This document shows positions 42,901 to 51,545 of a DNA stretch of 64,000 nt, piece by piece. The translations under genes and the position numbers were made by a program. The notes under the pieces were generated by a model. That model saw only the letters and a list, made by a program, of their open reading frames with translations. It made no database searches and was not told the origin of the DNA. Numbering within the stretch: the stretch's first letter is position 1; every line of letters starts with the position of its first letter. The stretch comes from Desulfitobacterium sp038181555 (GTDB lineage Bacteria > Bacillota > Desulfitobacteriia > Desulfitobacteriales > Desulfitobacteriaceae), in NCBI RefSeq assembly GCF_038181555.1, contig NZ_JBBWUA010000017.1:5789-69788 (forward strand). The letters run 5' to 3'.

Positions 42901-42946
42901 AAGCCCTCGCGAGTAGAAAGAATGAAAAATCTACCAGCGAGGGCTT
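42901..42946 (-). terminator. Hairpin after the sulfotransferase gene
   Basis: AAGCCCTCGC pairs with GCGAGGGCTT (10 bp), with an inner GTAGA/TCTAC pairing. Downstream on the minus strand is CTCTTGGG, a weak U-run. It lies about 50 bases after the stop at 42995 and probably ends that transcript. Confidence 0.6.
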
Positions 42947-42994
42947 TGGTTGCCTTGTTATTGAACGCCCTACTTTCTATACGCGGTTTAATGT

Positions 42995-44881
42995 TTAAGC
43001 GGTTATTGTCACACCCGTCTCAAATACTTGATCACGCGCAACCAATTTGACTTGGTATTTACCAGACAAGCCGGTTTTATTGATGAAGGTATCGACGTTA
43101 CGTGGATCTTCCTTTTGGAAGGTTCCAACACACATAGCTTGGAACACTTGGGGTACGGTGTTAATAGGATAGCGTAAGGTTTCGCCTGTTTCGTTAACCA
43201 GGAGTAGTTGGGCCATTTCACCCGTTTCCATTATCGCATTAAAGTTAAAGCGATCCTCTTCTTCAACGATGTTTGCGAGATAATCCTCCGGAATAAGCTC
43301 GCCAGTTTCTGTGGCCTTGATTTTCATCTTCGTTGTTTCTGTATCAAGCAAGCTACCAAGGATTTGTCCTGCCCCGAGCTCAGCAGTTTCATTAGCATAG
43401 TAGAGGGGGAGTTTTTCTGCGCGATAATAGTTGCCTACAATCTGCATTTCATAGACTAGCTCATCATCTACTAATTCACAGGTTATGGAGTTAAACTCAA
43501 ATTTATTGCCCTTGAATTCTGGTAATGTGGATTTAATAACGGCCATTCCTTCACAGGTCTCACCATTTTCATAACCGATACCTCCGGAATGAACCATGTA
43601 ATGCCCTTCATCGTAGTATTCCACGTTGCAAATATAGGGGGAGAAGAACTCAGCGCCCCGCTCTTTACCATATTGCCACACTTGTTCAATGGTCATCTTC
43701 TCAGTATCAATCCGGTAGCGAACTCCGCGTGTATAGTTGTCCTTATTCGGAAGGTATTTGTCCTTATTTTTAGAGCGAAAATGCCCATTATCGAGGAGCA
43801 TGACATCTCCATCAGGAAGAATGACGCAGGCATGTTGCTCGTACTGCCATTCAAGACCTTCTCCAACTGGGGTGAAGAAGTATCGGTCCACCATTTCCTG
43901 GGGCCAGCCTTCAGGGTCACCGATAATCCAGTTCAGCTTACCACTTTCGAAGTCGATATTGATCACCGCATCCTGGTGACGTCCGGAGAAGGTCAGGCTA
44001 TGGGTCTTTTTGTCATACCAAACCGCATTATTATGGAACCAGTCGTGAGCATCCTGGCTGCCGGAACCTGCCACATCCTGGGGAAGAACGGTTTTATAGT
44101 CCCAGGTTTTTAAGATCTCCCCTGTATTAGGGTCGATCAGCGCACACATGTCCTCTACTGTATGGGAATGACCATCAAAGGTAAGCACCAAAATGTTTCC
44201 ATCTTCCATCACGAATTGGTCGTGGTGGTAGCCGCTGGGGATGCGGTACTCTTTAAAAACCTTACCACTAAAGGCCATTTCATAGAGCCCTGAAGTAAAG
44301 TAAGGCATTTTTACTAAGCGTTCGGTACCGACCAAAATATGACCGTTGGGCATCCGTTTCATATCGAAGGATAAAGCGACCGTGGTGTGCCAACGAACGT
44401 CACCGGCATAGTCGATACCCACTGCCATCGTCCGAGACGTGGCAGATGTAAGGAACATCAGGTTGTCCCCAAAATACTCAGGTGTCGTCTTAATCGAAGT
44501 TGCAGGCACTACATCCTGAGGTAGTGGCTCAGTTGTAATGGTCATAGAATTTCTCTTACCGTTAGTCAGGATAATTTCAACGGTGTTGTCATAGCCAGCA
44601 TATAAGCCATAAATCGGAAGAACATGCGTGGTATTAGCCGGGAACGTATGCCGGATATCTCCGGGGTGTTCCTTACCTTTTACTAGGATCGTAACTTCAG
44701 TAGCTACCGGAGTTTTAAACATAACCATGGCTGTCAAAGGACAAATTTCGTATGGGTTAACTTTGACCAGTGGATTATTCAGTGTGTAATGACCGGACTC
44801 GAAATCGTCTAAGAAGGCCCGTTCCCTCTCCTTTTGCCGAGTAATGATGTGGGGTACAAAGTCGTATTTAATTTTGTCCAT
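42995..44881 (-). CDS. assT: Aryl-sulfate sulfotransferase (AssT-like)
   Basis: A 628-residue protein of the PF05935 family, a six-bladed propeller that moves sulfate between phenols without PAPS. Family histidines are visible in QDAHDWFHNNAVWYD, SGRHQDAV and YEQHACVILPDGDVMLLDNG; one is the transiently sulfated His in characterised members. E. coli-type AssT is periplasmic with DsbL/DsbI partners. Here there is no signal peptide and no such partner. The cytoplasmic location is an inference from the missing signal. Desulfitobacterium AssT enzymes of this size are known. It is monocistronic. Confidence 0.9.
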   Translation of the reverse strand: MDKIKYDFVPHIITRQKERERAFLDDFESGHYTLNNPLVKVNPYEICPLTAMVMFKTPVATEVTILVKGKEHPGDIRHTFPANTTHVLPIYGLYAGYDNTVEIILTNGKRNSMTITTEPLPQDVVPATSIKTTPEYFGDNLMFLTSATSRTMAVGIDYAGDVRWHTTVALSFDMKRMPNGHILVGTERLVKMPYFTSGLYEMAFSGKVFKEYRIPSGYHHDQFVMEDGNILVLTFDGHSHTVEDMCALIDPNTGEILKTWDYKTVLPQDVAGSGSQDAHDWFHNNAVWYDKKTHSLTFSGRHQDAVINIDFESGKLNWIIGDPEGWPQEMVDRYFFTPVGEGLEWQYEQHACVILPDGDVMLLDNGHFRSKNKDKYLPNKDNYTRGVRYRIDTEKMTIEQVWQYGKERGAEFFSPYICNVEYYDEGHYMVHSGGIGYENGETCEGMAVIKSTLPEFKGNKFEFNSITCELVDDELVYEMQIVGNYYRAEKLPLYYANETAELGAGQILGSLLDTETTKMKIKATETGELIPEDYLANIVEEEDRFNFNAIMETGEMAQLLLVNETGETLRYPINTVPQVFQAMCVGTFQKEDPRNVDTFINKTGLSGKYQVKLVARDQVFETGVTITA

Positions 44882-45106
44882 TTTCTCACAACTCCTAACG
44901 CAAATATACTAGCCCTGACATTCACATATTAACATGCTGTTGTTGCGTTCTTCTAACAACGATTCGTGGTGTCTATCCACAAGAAAATGTTTTAACACCA
45001 CTCTCACCGGCATCGGAGCGAAAACCTTCGTTTATGATTTAAAGATAAATTCTTATTTGAGATAAAAGATATTTTAAGTCTTGCTTCTTTAATTAATAGC
45101 AAATAA

Positions 45107-45156
45107 AAACAACGATATCTTAGCTACTTGAGAAGCAAGCTAAGCTATCGTTGTTT
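45107..45156 (-). terminator. Terminator after the NifX-like gene
   Basis: A long stem (AACAACGATA with TATCGTTGTT, plus TTAGCT/AGCTAA inside) is followed on the minus strand by TTTTATTTGC. It lies about 35 bases after the stop at 45191. The rest of the 44882-45106 stretch holds no gene I can support; it must contain the assT promoter. Confidence 0.8.
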
Positions 45157-45190
45157 CCATTTTTGTCGCCAAATTCTCTTGGAATCTTCT

Positions 45191-45556
45191 TTAGCTATGG
45201 CAACTATGTTCATGCGCGTGGCATGAGTCCCCGGAATCCTTTAGTGATCCTTCCAGCCATTGGAGAGCGACCGTCTTAACATCACCTGAACAGCCACGTA
45301 AAACTTCTATCCCTGAGTTTTTTAGAACCCCTACAGCTCCCTCGCCCATATTGCCAGCGAGCATGACTTTTACTCCCTTCTCAGAGAGGGTTTGCGCGAT
45401 ATTTGATTTGCAGCCACAGCCTGCAGGGGAAGCGACAGTTTCTTGATCAAGGATTTCTTTACTCGTGTCATCGACAGTGAATATAGTGAAGTATTCACAA
45501 TGCCCAAAATGATCGTCAATACGATTCTGACGCGATGGTAAGGCAATTTTCAGCAT
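45191..45556 (-). CDS. NifX/NafY-like dinitrogenase-cofactor family protein
   Basis: 121 residues from the ATG at 45556, with GGAGGA upstream. MLKIALPSRQNRIDDHFGHC is the opening of the NifX/NifB C-terminal-like domain, and AGCGCKSNIAQTLSEKGVKV and LAGNMGEGAVGVLKNSGIEV follow. Such small proteins bind iron-molybdenum cofactor or simply metal clusters. The His/Cys-rich tail (SCHAHEHSCHS) suggests metal binding. It is divergent from a DUF134 regulator, a pairing common in anaerobes. No nitrogenase genes are present in this window. Confidence 0.88.
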   Translation of the reverse strand: MLKIALPSRQNRIDDHFGHCEYFTIFTVDDTSKEILDQETVASPAGCGCKSNIAQTLSEKGVKVMLAGNMGEGAVGVLKNSGIEVLRGCSGDVKTVALQWLEGSLKDSGDSCHAHEHSCHS

Positions 45557-45608
45557 TAAACATTCCTCCAAAGCACTTTTATAAAGTAGCCTTATGTCTT
45601 ATAATATA

Positions 45609-45662
45609 ATTGACATATGCCCTTTAACCACAATAATAAACTCATAAATGGCATATGTCAAT
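45609..45662. promoter_or_regulatory. Divergent promoters built on a perfect 13-bp inverted repeat
   Basis: ATTGACATATGCC (45609-45621) is repeated inverted as GGCATATGTCAAT (45650-45662) with 28 bases between. Each arm contains a TTGACA -35 box pointing inward. Seventeen bases downstream of each lies the same central hexamer, 45633-45638, reading ATAATA on the plus strand and TATTAT on the minus strand. So both divergent promoters use one shared -10 hexamer, and both -35 boxes lie in the repeat arms. A repressor dimer binding the arms would control both genes. The DUF134 protein is the obvious candidate. Confidence 0.75.
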
Positions 45663-45687
45663 AACTCAGCTATTCGGGGGTGAAAAA

Positions 45688-46038
45688 ATGCCACGGCCCA
45701 GAAAGTGTAAGAAGGTATGCTGTTTACCAGCAAACAACTTATTCGGACCTCTTAACATGAGCGATAGCGAAAGTGAAATGATCACCATGACTGTGGATGA
45801 ATATGAGACCATTCGTCTTGTTGATTTAGAAGGAATGACCCAGGAAGAGTGTGCAGAGCGTATGAATGTTGCTCGCACAACAGTACAAAGAATCTATTAC
45901 GATGCTCGCAAGAAACTAGCAACCTCTTTAGTCCAAGGGAACAGAATACTTATCGAAGGCGGTGACTATAAGCTTTGTGACGAGAAAGAACAACATCTTT
46001 TCAGGTGTCCTAGATGTCACAAACGAAAATGCTTATAG
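45688..46038 (+). CDS. DUF134 (UPF0251) HTH regulator
   Basis: 116 residues from the ATG at 45688, with GGGGGTG upstream. MPRPRKCKKVCCLP is the family opening, VDEYETIRLVDLEGMTQEEC and AERMNVARTTVQRIYYDARK form a sigma-factor-region-4-like helix-turn-helix, and a Cys-rich tail CPRCHKRKC ends it. The Cys may sense metal or redox state. It faces away from the NifX-like gene across a shared operator and probably represses both. One of only two plus-strand genes. Confidence 0.87.
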   Translation: MPRPRKCKKVCCLPANNLFGPLNMSDSESEMITMTVDEYETIRLVDLEGMTQEECAERMNVARTTVQRIYYDARKKLATSLVQGNRILIEGGDYKLCDEKEQHLFRCPRCHKRKCL

Positions 46039-46057
46039 ATCTTCTATTTGAACTGCA

Positions 46058-47455
46058 TTAGCCATTAGTGCTCTCATAGCTCTGAAGCTTACGGTATAGA
46101 TTTCTCAGACTAATTCCCAAAAGGTCTGCGGTCAGTGCTTTATTGCCGTTAAGCTTTTCCAGCGTTGCCAGGATATAATGTTTCTCTACCTCTTCAAGCT
46201 TGAGGAGATTGTCACTTTGGGCAATAGAGTTAATTCCCTCGACAGGATCAAGCGCTATAGAGTTCTTAAGGTTTACTTCGACTTTTTCAGGCCAAATATC
46301 TGAGGGAGCAATGACCCCATTCGTGGCAAGTATTTGTCCTCTTTTTATAAGGTGGGAAAGCTCTCGAACATTTCCCGGGAAGTCATAATTTAACAAGCTT
46401 TGCTTTGTTTCAGGAGCTAGTACTGAGGATTTACTGGATAACTCTTCTTTATTGGCTTTTTCAAGAAAATATTCCGCAAGGGGAAGAATATCTTCACGCC
46501 GTTCACGCAAAGGTGGAACACCAAGGGTGACACCATTTAAGCGATAATAAAAGTCTTGGCGGAAACGCTCCTCCTTTATCTCCTCTTGAAGGTTGCTGTT
46601 AGTCGCGGCAATGACTCTAATGTTAACACGTCTTAGCCTAGTATCACCTACACGACGAAACTCACCTGATTCCAAAAATCGCAAAAGCTTTACCTGTAAA
46701 CTTAAAGGCATTTCCCCAATTTCATCGAGAAAAAGGGTTCCCTGGTCTGCCATTTCAACAAGGCCAATTTTCTGAGCTCCCGCTCCTGTAAAGGCTCCCT
46801 TTTCATGCCCAAAAAGCTCACTTTCCATCAAGGCCTCTGGGATTGCACCTGCATTGAGAGGGATGTAGGGGCTATTTGAGCGTGCACTCCAAGCATGAAT
46901 CGCTTGAGCCACTAGGTCCTTGCCTACACCGCTCTCACCTTGAATAAGGATTGAGGCATCCGTCTGGGCCACCTTTCGCGTAAGTTCGAGGAGTTCTAGC
47001 ATCCTCGGGCTTTCAGCAATAAGGGTAAATCCGGAAGCTTGGCGACGCACTACTTGTCTAAGTCCAGTATTTTCAAGGAGCAATTCCCTTTTTTCCATCG
47101 CCTTTTGGAGTGTCAATTCAAGCTCTGATAAATTACAAGGTTTCGTTAGGTAATCATAGGCGCCCAGTTTCATGGCATCTATCGCTGACTCGATGGTCCC
47201 ATGCCCTGTAAGCATTACAACCTGAAGGTCTGGTTGGAGCGCTTTAATCTGAGGCAAAAGATTCAGTCCATCTCCATCCGGTAATTTGATGTCTAACAGA
47301 ATCGTATCAAACAAGGTATCCTCTATTAGTGCTAGTCCTTCGGCAGCTGTCCCTGCTTGTATTACTTCATAACCTTTACGCTTTAATCTTTTGGCGATTA
47401 TCTCACGTAAAGCATCCTGATCATCTAAGATCAGAACCTTCTGTATGCGTTTCAT
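46058..47455 (-). CDS. NtrC-family sigma-54-dependent response regulator
   Basis: A 465-residue regulator. The receiver domain (1-120) has DD at 11-12 and the phospho-acceptor Asp near 55 (LLDIKLPDGDG). The AAA+ domain has Walker A GESGVGKD, the sigma-54 contact loop KGAFTGA, and GTLFLDEIGEMPL. The C-terminal Fis-type HTH reads GNKALTADLLGISLRNLYRK. All parts needed to open sigma-54 promoters are present. It overlaps the kinase gene by 35 bases. The sigma-54 promoter and palindrome array at 51302-51473 are its likely target. Confidence 0.93.
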   Translation of the reverse strand: MKRIQKVLILDDQDALREIIAKRLKRKGYEVIQAGTAAEGLALIEDTLFDTILLDIKLPDGDGLNLLPQIKALQPDLQVVMLTGHGTIESAIDAMKLGAYDYLTKPCNLSELELTLQKAMEKRELLLENTGLRQVVRRQASGFTLIAESPRMLELLELTRKVAQTDASILIQGESGVGKDLVAQAIHAWSARSNSPYIPLNAGAIPEALMESELFGHEKGAFTGAGAQKIGLVEMADQGTLFLDEIGEMPLSLQVKLLRFLESGEFRRVGDTRLRRVNIRVIAATNSNLQEEIKEERFRQDFYYRLNGVTLGVPPLRERREDILPLAEYFLEKANKEELSSKSSVLAPETKQSLLNYDFPGNVRELSHLIKRGQILATNGVIAPSDIWPEKVEVNLKNSIALDPVEGINSIAQSDNLLKLEEVEKHYILATLEKLNGNKALTADLLGISLRNLYRKLQSYESTNG

Positions 47456-49601
47456 TTAAGCTCACCTCTTTATGAAGGGGTATCGTCATTCTTACAAGGG
47501 TTCCTTCACCTTCAATACTTTCAACTTCTATTGTACCACGCATTTTACGAATAATTTCATAACACACAAACAATCCCAACCCTGTTCCCTTACCGACGGA
47601 TTTTGTGGTAAAGAAGGGATCAAAAATACTTTTTTGATCTCTTGCCGAAATGCCAGGGCCATAATCCTTTACCTCAATCCTTATGACTTCTTTTACACCA
47701 TCTGTACTACTTTCGTAATTTTCCATAGTATCGGGGCTGTCTTTTTCTATATCCCTATATCCCTTGACTTCTATGATACTTTCTCTATCTGATACATCTA
47801 AAGAGTTGGTTACAATATTAAGAACGACTTGCTGCCACTCATTTTCATTTCCCCATACTAATAAATCGTCTTCAAGCTCATTCTTAAGCAAGACACTGTT
47901 TTGTTTTGCCCTATAGGCTAATAGTTCTAAGGTTTTCAAAGTGGCTGCTTTCAGATCAACCAATTCTTCTGTTGGATTTTTACGTGCAAAGCCTAATAAA
48001 TTCGCTGTGATTTTTTTGCAGTGGGCAATTTGTTCTAAAACTATATGATAACCTTGGGTAATTTCCTCATCCGTAAGCTCAGGGTCTTTTTCTTCAAGGC
48101 GATCAAGCAGATCTTCACTATGAGCGGCTACGATAGCTAAGGGGTTATTGATTTCGTGAGCAACACCCGAAGCCAGAAGACCAATGGCAGCCATCTTATC
48201 CGTCTTGAGCATTCTAGCCTCTAATTCTACCTCTTGAGTGACATCCTCAATGAGCAGAAGATAGGCTGCATTTTCTGGGTTATCAGGTGAGAGCTTATAT
48301 TCCATCTGGCGAAGGTGGCGACTTACACCATTAAAGGATAGGGTAACATTACGAACAACATTGTCGTAAGGTAAATTGATAATTTGATCGCCAAACCATT
48401 CGACAAACTTTGGATTCCACCAGATAATCTTTCTTTCGGAGTTTAAAAGGATCATCCCCGCTCCAATTCCGTCGACGACGGTAGTCAAGAGCTCCTTTTC
48501 CTCTTCAAGGTCTAGATTTTTCTGATCTAAGAAATTCAGTAGCTGATTGAAAGATTGGACTAAACGTCCTATCTCATTTCGATTTTCAATAGGCAAATGA
48601 TTTTCTAAGTTACCCGTTGAGATGATTTCTCTAACTCGACTTTCCACGTTTTCGATCGGATCCACAAGCTTTAGCCCAAATCCAATACTCAAAATAAGAA
48701 CAATAATCATAATTAAGAGTGCTATGACGATAAGCTTTAGGGCAAAGTTATGAATAGGCTTAAAGGCTTCGCTGGTAGGCTGTTCAATAAATATAGCCCA
48801 TTTAGGATTGTCTAAGGATACAAAAGACCCAATAACAGAAATCCCTTGGATATTTTTATATCTACTTCCGAAAGAATAGTTTTCTCCCTCGAAGAAGCCT
48901 TGCACAGAGTCATTATTTATCTTGGTCTGCTGTAAAACGAGGCTAAAATCAGTATGACCGATTAGATTCCCTGATTCGTCAATAAGATAAATATACTCTA
49001 AAGGATCAAGCTGCGTACTTACAAACCTATCGTTGATTACCTTTAGGTCAATTTTAGCTTGCAGATACCCTAAGGGCATATGAGTTAGGGGGTCTTTCAG
49101 TTTTATAGTTAAATACATAGCCGGTCGCCCATCCTGAGAAAAAAGCATAGGGCTTGAGCCGATAGACTCATCATTTTTGAGTGGATTCTCAATTTTTCCC
49201 GAAGAAAAATTCCTTGGTACATCCTCACTTCGTGCTACATGGTCAATGGTCATATAATCTAGATTTGCGACCTTTATTTCATCGATAAAAGGCTCAGTTC
49301 GCATGAGGGTACCTAACACAATCCGACGCATGCTTTGGTCTTGGCCTAATAAGGTCCTGGCATTGGCCTCTGTCGTTTGGGCTAAGGTAATCTCTAGATT
49401 TGTATAAAACGCTTCTAATTCTCTTGCTAGCATTATAATCTGCTGATGATTTTGTTCATAAATATTCTCTTCTAAATGTTGCTTCACAGAGGTAAAGCTC
49501 AGATACCCTAGAAAAAATACAGGGAGTATCGACATGCAGACACCAAAGAGAAGAACATGAGCCTTTATTCGCATCCACCAAGGACTAGTGCTGGTTTTCA
49601 C
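47421..49601 (-). CDS. Membrane sensor histidine kinase
   Basis: A 726-residue protein. Helix 1 is at about 15-35, an extracytoplasmic dCache-like sensor follows to about 285, and helix 2 is at 289-311. HAMP, a PAS-like domain (WWNPKFVEWFG) and the kinase core come next, with the phospho-acceptor in SGVAHEINNPLAIV. ATP-binding blocks are NEWQQVVLNIVTNSLD, DYGPGIS and GTGLGLFV. It is the cognate kinase of the overlapping NtrC-type regulator. The signal is unknown; the yeiH context suggests a sulfur compound. Confidence 0.92.
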   Translation of the reverse strand: MKTSTSPWWMRIKAHVLLFGVCMSILPVFFLGYLSFTSVKQHLEENIYEQNHQQIIMLARELEAFYTNLEITLAQTTEANARTLLGQDQSMRRIVLGTLMRTEPFIDEIKVANLDYMTIDHVARSEDVPRNFSSGKIENPLKNDESIGSSPMLFSQDGRPAMYLTIKLKDPLTHMPLGYLQAKIDLKVINDRFVSTQLDPLEYIYLIDESGNLIGHTDFSLVLQQTKINNDSVQGFFEGENYSFGSRYKNIQGISVIGSFVSLDNPKWAIFIEQPTSEAFKPIHNFALKLIVIALLIMIIVLILSIGFGLKLVDPIENVESRVREIISTGNLENHLPIENRNEIGRLVQSFNQLLNFLDQKNLDLEEEKELLTTVVDGIGAGMILLNSERKIIWWNPKFVEWFGDQIINLPYDNVVRNVTLSFNGVSRHLRQMEYKLSPDNPENAAYLLLIEDVTQEVELEARMLKTDKMAAIGLLASGVAHEINNPLAIVAAHSEDLLDRLEEKDPELTDEEITQGYHIVLEQIAHCKKITANLLGFARKNPTEELVDLKAATLKTLELLAYRAKQNSVLLKNELEDDLLVWGNENEWQQVVLNIVTNSLDVSDRESIIEVKGYRDIEKDSPDTMENYESSTDGVKEVIRIEVKDYGPGISARDQKSIFDPFFTTKSVGKGTGLGLFVCYEIIRKMRGTIEVESIEGEGTLVRMTIPLHKEVSLNETHTEGSDLR

Positions 49602-49746
49602 GCGCTTACCTACTTTCCACTTACCCTATCCGTTGTCACAGACTAACCTTCAGTGAGGCCAATTTCCACTCTGAAGAAAGTCGCGCTCAATCAATGACCT
49701 GATCGTGGTTGTCCCCACTTATCTATTCTAGTTTATCATGTAAATA

Positions 49747-49783
49747 AAAAGGGATGAAGACTTTTTGAGCCTCCATCCCTTTT
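49747..49783 (-). terminator. Terminator after the first YeiH gene
   Basis: AAAAGGGATG pairs with CATCCCTTTT (10 bp) and on the minus strand is followed by TTATTTAC. It separates the transporter from the kinase gene. Confidence 0.8.
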
Positions 49784-49803
49784 CAAGCTAGTTTTTCAAT
49801 AAA

Positions 49804-51150
49804 TTAAACGTTAGCCCAATAATTTCCCATAACGAGTACGGATAAGAGGAAGCCAAGGGGAACATTGACTAATACACCTGTGGTAAATGCTGCAAAAGGC
49901 TTCCAACCAACTGAGGTTAAATCTCTGAAACGTGTCGTAAAGCCAATGGACAAGAAGGTGAAGATAAAGGCCCAGTTTCTTAGCTCTTTTAAAGGCTTAA
50001 TTACGGCTGCTTCAATGCCTGCTTGAGCAGCGTCACCATTAGAGGCAACTAAGATCGTGACAATAATGGAGGCAACGAAGAAACCGAGAACGAATTTAGG
50101 GAAACGTCCCCAGATTTCACCAGCGTTTGGCTTACTTCCATCGACTCTTTTTTCCCATTGGGTAACAGAGATAATGGCCATAAGGAAGGCCCAAATTCCA
50201 ACGAACATATCACGGCCAACAACTTTAACTAAGGTGAAGGTCTTAATCGATTGCTCACCGATAGCTGCTGCTGCGGCCATTCCGGCTGCATCAGCGAACT
50301 CCGAAGTTCCAATCCATGCCCCAGCAGGGCCAGCATCGATACCGAACATTTTAATTAGGATGGGTAAGCTGAAGATCATAACGACAGCCCATACCACAAC
50401 CAGTGAGATTGCTACAGACACATAGTTTTTATCTGCTTTAACTGCACCACCGATAGCGATTGAGGCAGATACACCACAGATGGAACCACCAGCTGCTAGA
50501 GTAGAAGCAAAACGGCGGTCAAGTCCGAATAATCGTGTTCCAGCGAAATAAATTGTTGAGAAAGTGACTACGGAAATTATTGTAGCTTGTAAAAATGCTA
50601 CAGGACCAGCCTTCATAATAAGGGTAAAGGGAAGGGTTGCACCCATGAGAACGATACCCGTTTTAACATAAAACTCTGTTTTTAGCGCCGAATCAAGCCA
50701 GGCAGGAATCTTCACAAAGTTTCCAATGATAAGCCCAAAAGCAAGTGCGAGCAACGGAGCTTCCAAGTTAAAATCTTTAGCAACAGTCCAAGAACCCATT
50801 ACTGTTACAAAAAGACTAAAGATGAAGAGAACTGCGAAACCAACAACGAACTTAGAAACATTATGCCCTAAGATCTTTATCGCAATTGAAAAAAGAAGTA
50901 AAAAACCTAAGAATAAACCAATAATTCCAGGGATATTCTTGCCCAAATACTCTGTTGCAGTACCGAATTCACTCCAAGTAGGCACTTTAATAGCAATCCC
51001 TTTCATGAACGAACTTCCACTTGCCCATAAAAGGATTGAGATAAGTACTATGCCAAGTCCGAGCCAAACCGCCCAATAATCTTCCTTTTTGAAGAGAGCT
51101 GAAAATCCTCCAGAAGGCGATGTGGGCTTTTTTTCCTGTTGTACAGCCAT
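49804..51150 (-). CDS. YeiH-family (UPF0324) putative sulfate/sulfite exporter, copy 1
   Basis: A 448-residue membrane protein with about eleven helices. The central FASTLAAGGSICGVSASIAI with GGAVKADK is the YeiH signature. The WIGTSEFADAAGMAAAAAIG block and the terminal FTTGVLVNVPLGFLLSVLVM also match. YeiH proteins are annotated as sulfate exporters and are often linked to sulfonate or sulfite degradation. GGAGG precedes the ATG. A sigma-54 promoter lies about 150 bases upstream, and a kinase and an NtrC-type regulator lie directly downstream. Confidence 0.88.
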   Translation of the reverse strand: MAVQQEKKPTSPSGGFSALFKKEDYWAVWLGLGIVLISILLWASGSSFMKGIAIKVPTWSEFGTATEYLGKNIPGIIGLFLGFLLLFSIAIKILGHNVSKFVVGFAVLFIFSLFVTVMGSWTVAKDFNLEAPLLALAFGLIIGNFVKIPAWLDSALKTEFYVKTGIVLMGATLPFTLIMKAGPVAFLQATIISVVTFSTIYFAGTRLFGLDRRFASTLAAGGSICGVSASIAIGGAVKADKNYVSVAISLVVVWAVVMIFSLPILIKMFGIDAGPAGAWIGTSEFADAAGMAAAAAIGEQSIKTFTLVKVVGRDMFVGIWAFLMAIISVTQWEKRVDGSKPNAGEIWGRFPKFVLGFFVASIIVTILVASNGDAAQAGIEAAVIKPLKELRNWAFIFTFLSIGFTTRFRDLTSVGWKPFAAFTTGVLVNVPLGFLLSVLVMGNYWANV

Positions 51151-51301
51151 TACTATTAAACCTCCAATACCTAATTAAGACTTTTGAATAAATATAATGC
51201 TACAGATCGAACAGTATCTTCGATTAGGCATACCACCTCCTATGTGAATATGAAATCTAGTACCTATAATGCTTTAGCAAAGTACTTCTTCCCAAATTAA
51301 A

Positions 51302-51318
51302 TGCAATTCTCATGCCAA
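51302..51318 (-). promoter_or_regulatory. Sigma-54 promoter of yeiH copy 1
   Basis: The minus strand reads TTGGCATGAGAATTGCA, with GG-GC spacing of 10 and a good -24/-12 match. Transcription would start near 51290, giving a leader of about 140 bases. Activator-like palindromes lie 100-155 bases further upstream, the usual place for sigma-54 enhancers. Confidence 0.82.
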
Positions 51319-51417
51319 CCTTCCTAAAACGAAGTAAAGTAATTTCAAATACAGTTAATAGGGTTTTCTTATGCTTTAAATGCTTCCTTGAGTTTAATCT
51401 ATTGTTATATATTCTTT

Positions 51418-51473
51418 TGACAAAATGGCAAAATCGACAAAATGGCATGACATTTTGTCATGACATTTTGTCA
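51418..51473. promoter_or_regulatory. Four-copy palindromic activator site array upstream of yeiH
   Basis: Two back-to-back perfect 13-bp palindromes, TGACATTTTGTCA at 51448-51460 and 51461-51473, are preceded by two degenerate copies, CGACAAAATGGCA at 51435-51447 and TGACAAAATGGCA at 51418-51430. The two perfect copies and the nearest degenerate copy are directly adjacent; the outermost is 4 bases apart. This looks like a multi-site enhancer for the neighbouring NtrC-type regulator. Confidence 0.75.
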
Positions 51474-51483
51474 AATAATAAAA

Positions 51484-51519
51484 AAATCTCTCAGGTAAAT
51501 AGTGTTCCCTGAGAGATTT
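51484..51519 (-). terminator. Terminator after the 122-residue unknown gene
   Basis: AAATCTCTCAGG pairs with CCTGAGAGATTT, followed on the minus strand by TTTTATTATT. It lies 27 bases after the stop at 51546. Confidence 0.85.
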
Positions 51520-51545
51520 CTGTATCATTGTTCTAGGATATAAGC

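Noticed and set aside
43589..44113. Plus-strand frame of 174 codons opposite assT
   Set aside because: No ribosome-binding site and no protein-like motif; the AssT histidine blocks are on the other strand.
44882..44925. Sigma-54-like element upstream of assT
   Set aside because: The nearest match has 11 and not 10 bases between GG and GC and lies too close to the start codon.
45191..45556. Nitrogenase cofactor gene cluster
   Set aside because: Only a NifX-like protein is present; no nifHDK, nifB or nifEN in the window, so nitrogen fixation cannot be claimed.
51242..51300. Second sigma-54 candidate (TGGGAAG...TTTGCT) near the yeiH start
   Set aside because: Spacing is 13 bases, incompatible with sigma-54; the element at 51302-51318 is far better.
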